This document shows positions 63,926-64,000 of a DNA stretch of 64,000 nucleotides, in pieces. A program made the position numbers and the translations under genes. The stretch covers positions 2,176,001 to 2,240,000 of the forward strand of contig NZ_CAUQDV010000001.1 in NCBI RefSeq assembly GCF_963517015.1. The letters are read 5' to 3'. The notes beneath the pieces were generated by a model. It was given only the letters and a program-made list of their open reading frames with translations, was not told the DNA's origin and made no database searches. The DNA comes from an uncultured Devosia sp. (GTDB taxonomy: Bacteria; Pseudomonadota; Alphaproteobacteria; Rhizobiales; Devosiaceae). Position 1 is the first letter of the stretch; each line of letters opens with the position of its first letter.

Positions 63926-64000
63926 GGCTTGCTGCCCTTTCTGTCCACGCCCCGGCGCATGGCTAGACGTAAATTTCCATTATTTATTCTGTAACAGGAA

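Overview
The window is GC-rich, densely coding chromosomal DNA from an alphaproteobacterium. The order Hyphomicrobiales (Rhizobiales) is well supported. Evidence includes a LexA gene preceded by the alphaproteobacterial SOS box GTTC-N7-GTTC, the order ppiD-trpE-trpG-trpD-trpC-moaC-moeA-lexA, the blocks tpiA-secG-pyrG and recG/sdhE/mfd, an IalB-family protein, a DUF4169 protein and a rhizobial-type intergenic palindrome inside the trp operon. A Devosia-like genus is my best guess, but that is inference. I see no prophage, intact insertion sequence, CRISPR array or rRNA.

Layout. 1-6.5 kb: galactoside catabolism. A minus-strand operon (dgoK, dgoA, SMP-30 lactonase, GH42 beta-galactosidase) is divergent from an IlvD/Edd-type sugar-acid dehydratase; together they cover most of a De Ley-Doudoroff route from beta-galactosides to pyruvate and glyceraldehyde-3-phosphate. 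6.5-7.3 kb: a GFA-family protein and a cold-shock protein. 7.6-16.1 kb: lexA, molybdopterin genes moeA/moaC, tryptophan genes trpC/D/G/E and the periplasmic foldase ppiD, all on the minus strand. 16.2-25.2 kb: tpiA, secG, pyrG, a small secreted orphan, DUF4169, a Gfo/Idh/MocA oxidoreductase, a serine hydrolase, an MFS transporter and enolase. 25.3-30.1 kb: a siderophore-type ABC importer divergent from a sucrase/ferredoxin-like protein. 30.2-36.8 kb: an aldo/keto reductase, an NAD-dependent epimerase-like protein, a small unknown, a 998-residue BTAD/NB-ARC regulator and about 1.1 kb with no confident gene.

36.8-47.2 kb is the most unusual region. A GntR/FCD regulator stands between a catabolic operon (two mannonate-dehydratase-like paralogues flanking a KdgD-type dehydratase and a GH1 glycosidase) and a divergent five-gene ABC importer of the oligopeptide class. 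Near-identical 15-bp sites lie in front of both operons. The simplest reading is one regulon for uptake, hydrolysis and breakdown of a beta-linked saccharide carrying a sugar acid; the enzymes present do not form a known complete pathway.

47.6-64 kb is mostly housekeeping: tRNA-Lys, a membrane-anchored unknown, glmU-glmS, a Phd/PIN toxin-antitoxin pair, a ClbS/DfsB-like gene running into recG, sdhE-mfd, an IalB-family protein, a UbiH-type monooxygenase, terC, a quinone oxidoreductase, tRNA-Ser and a small hypothetical. All function calls come from reading the sequence and remembered family features; no database search was run.
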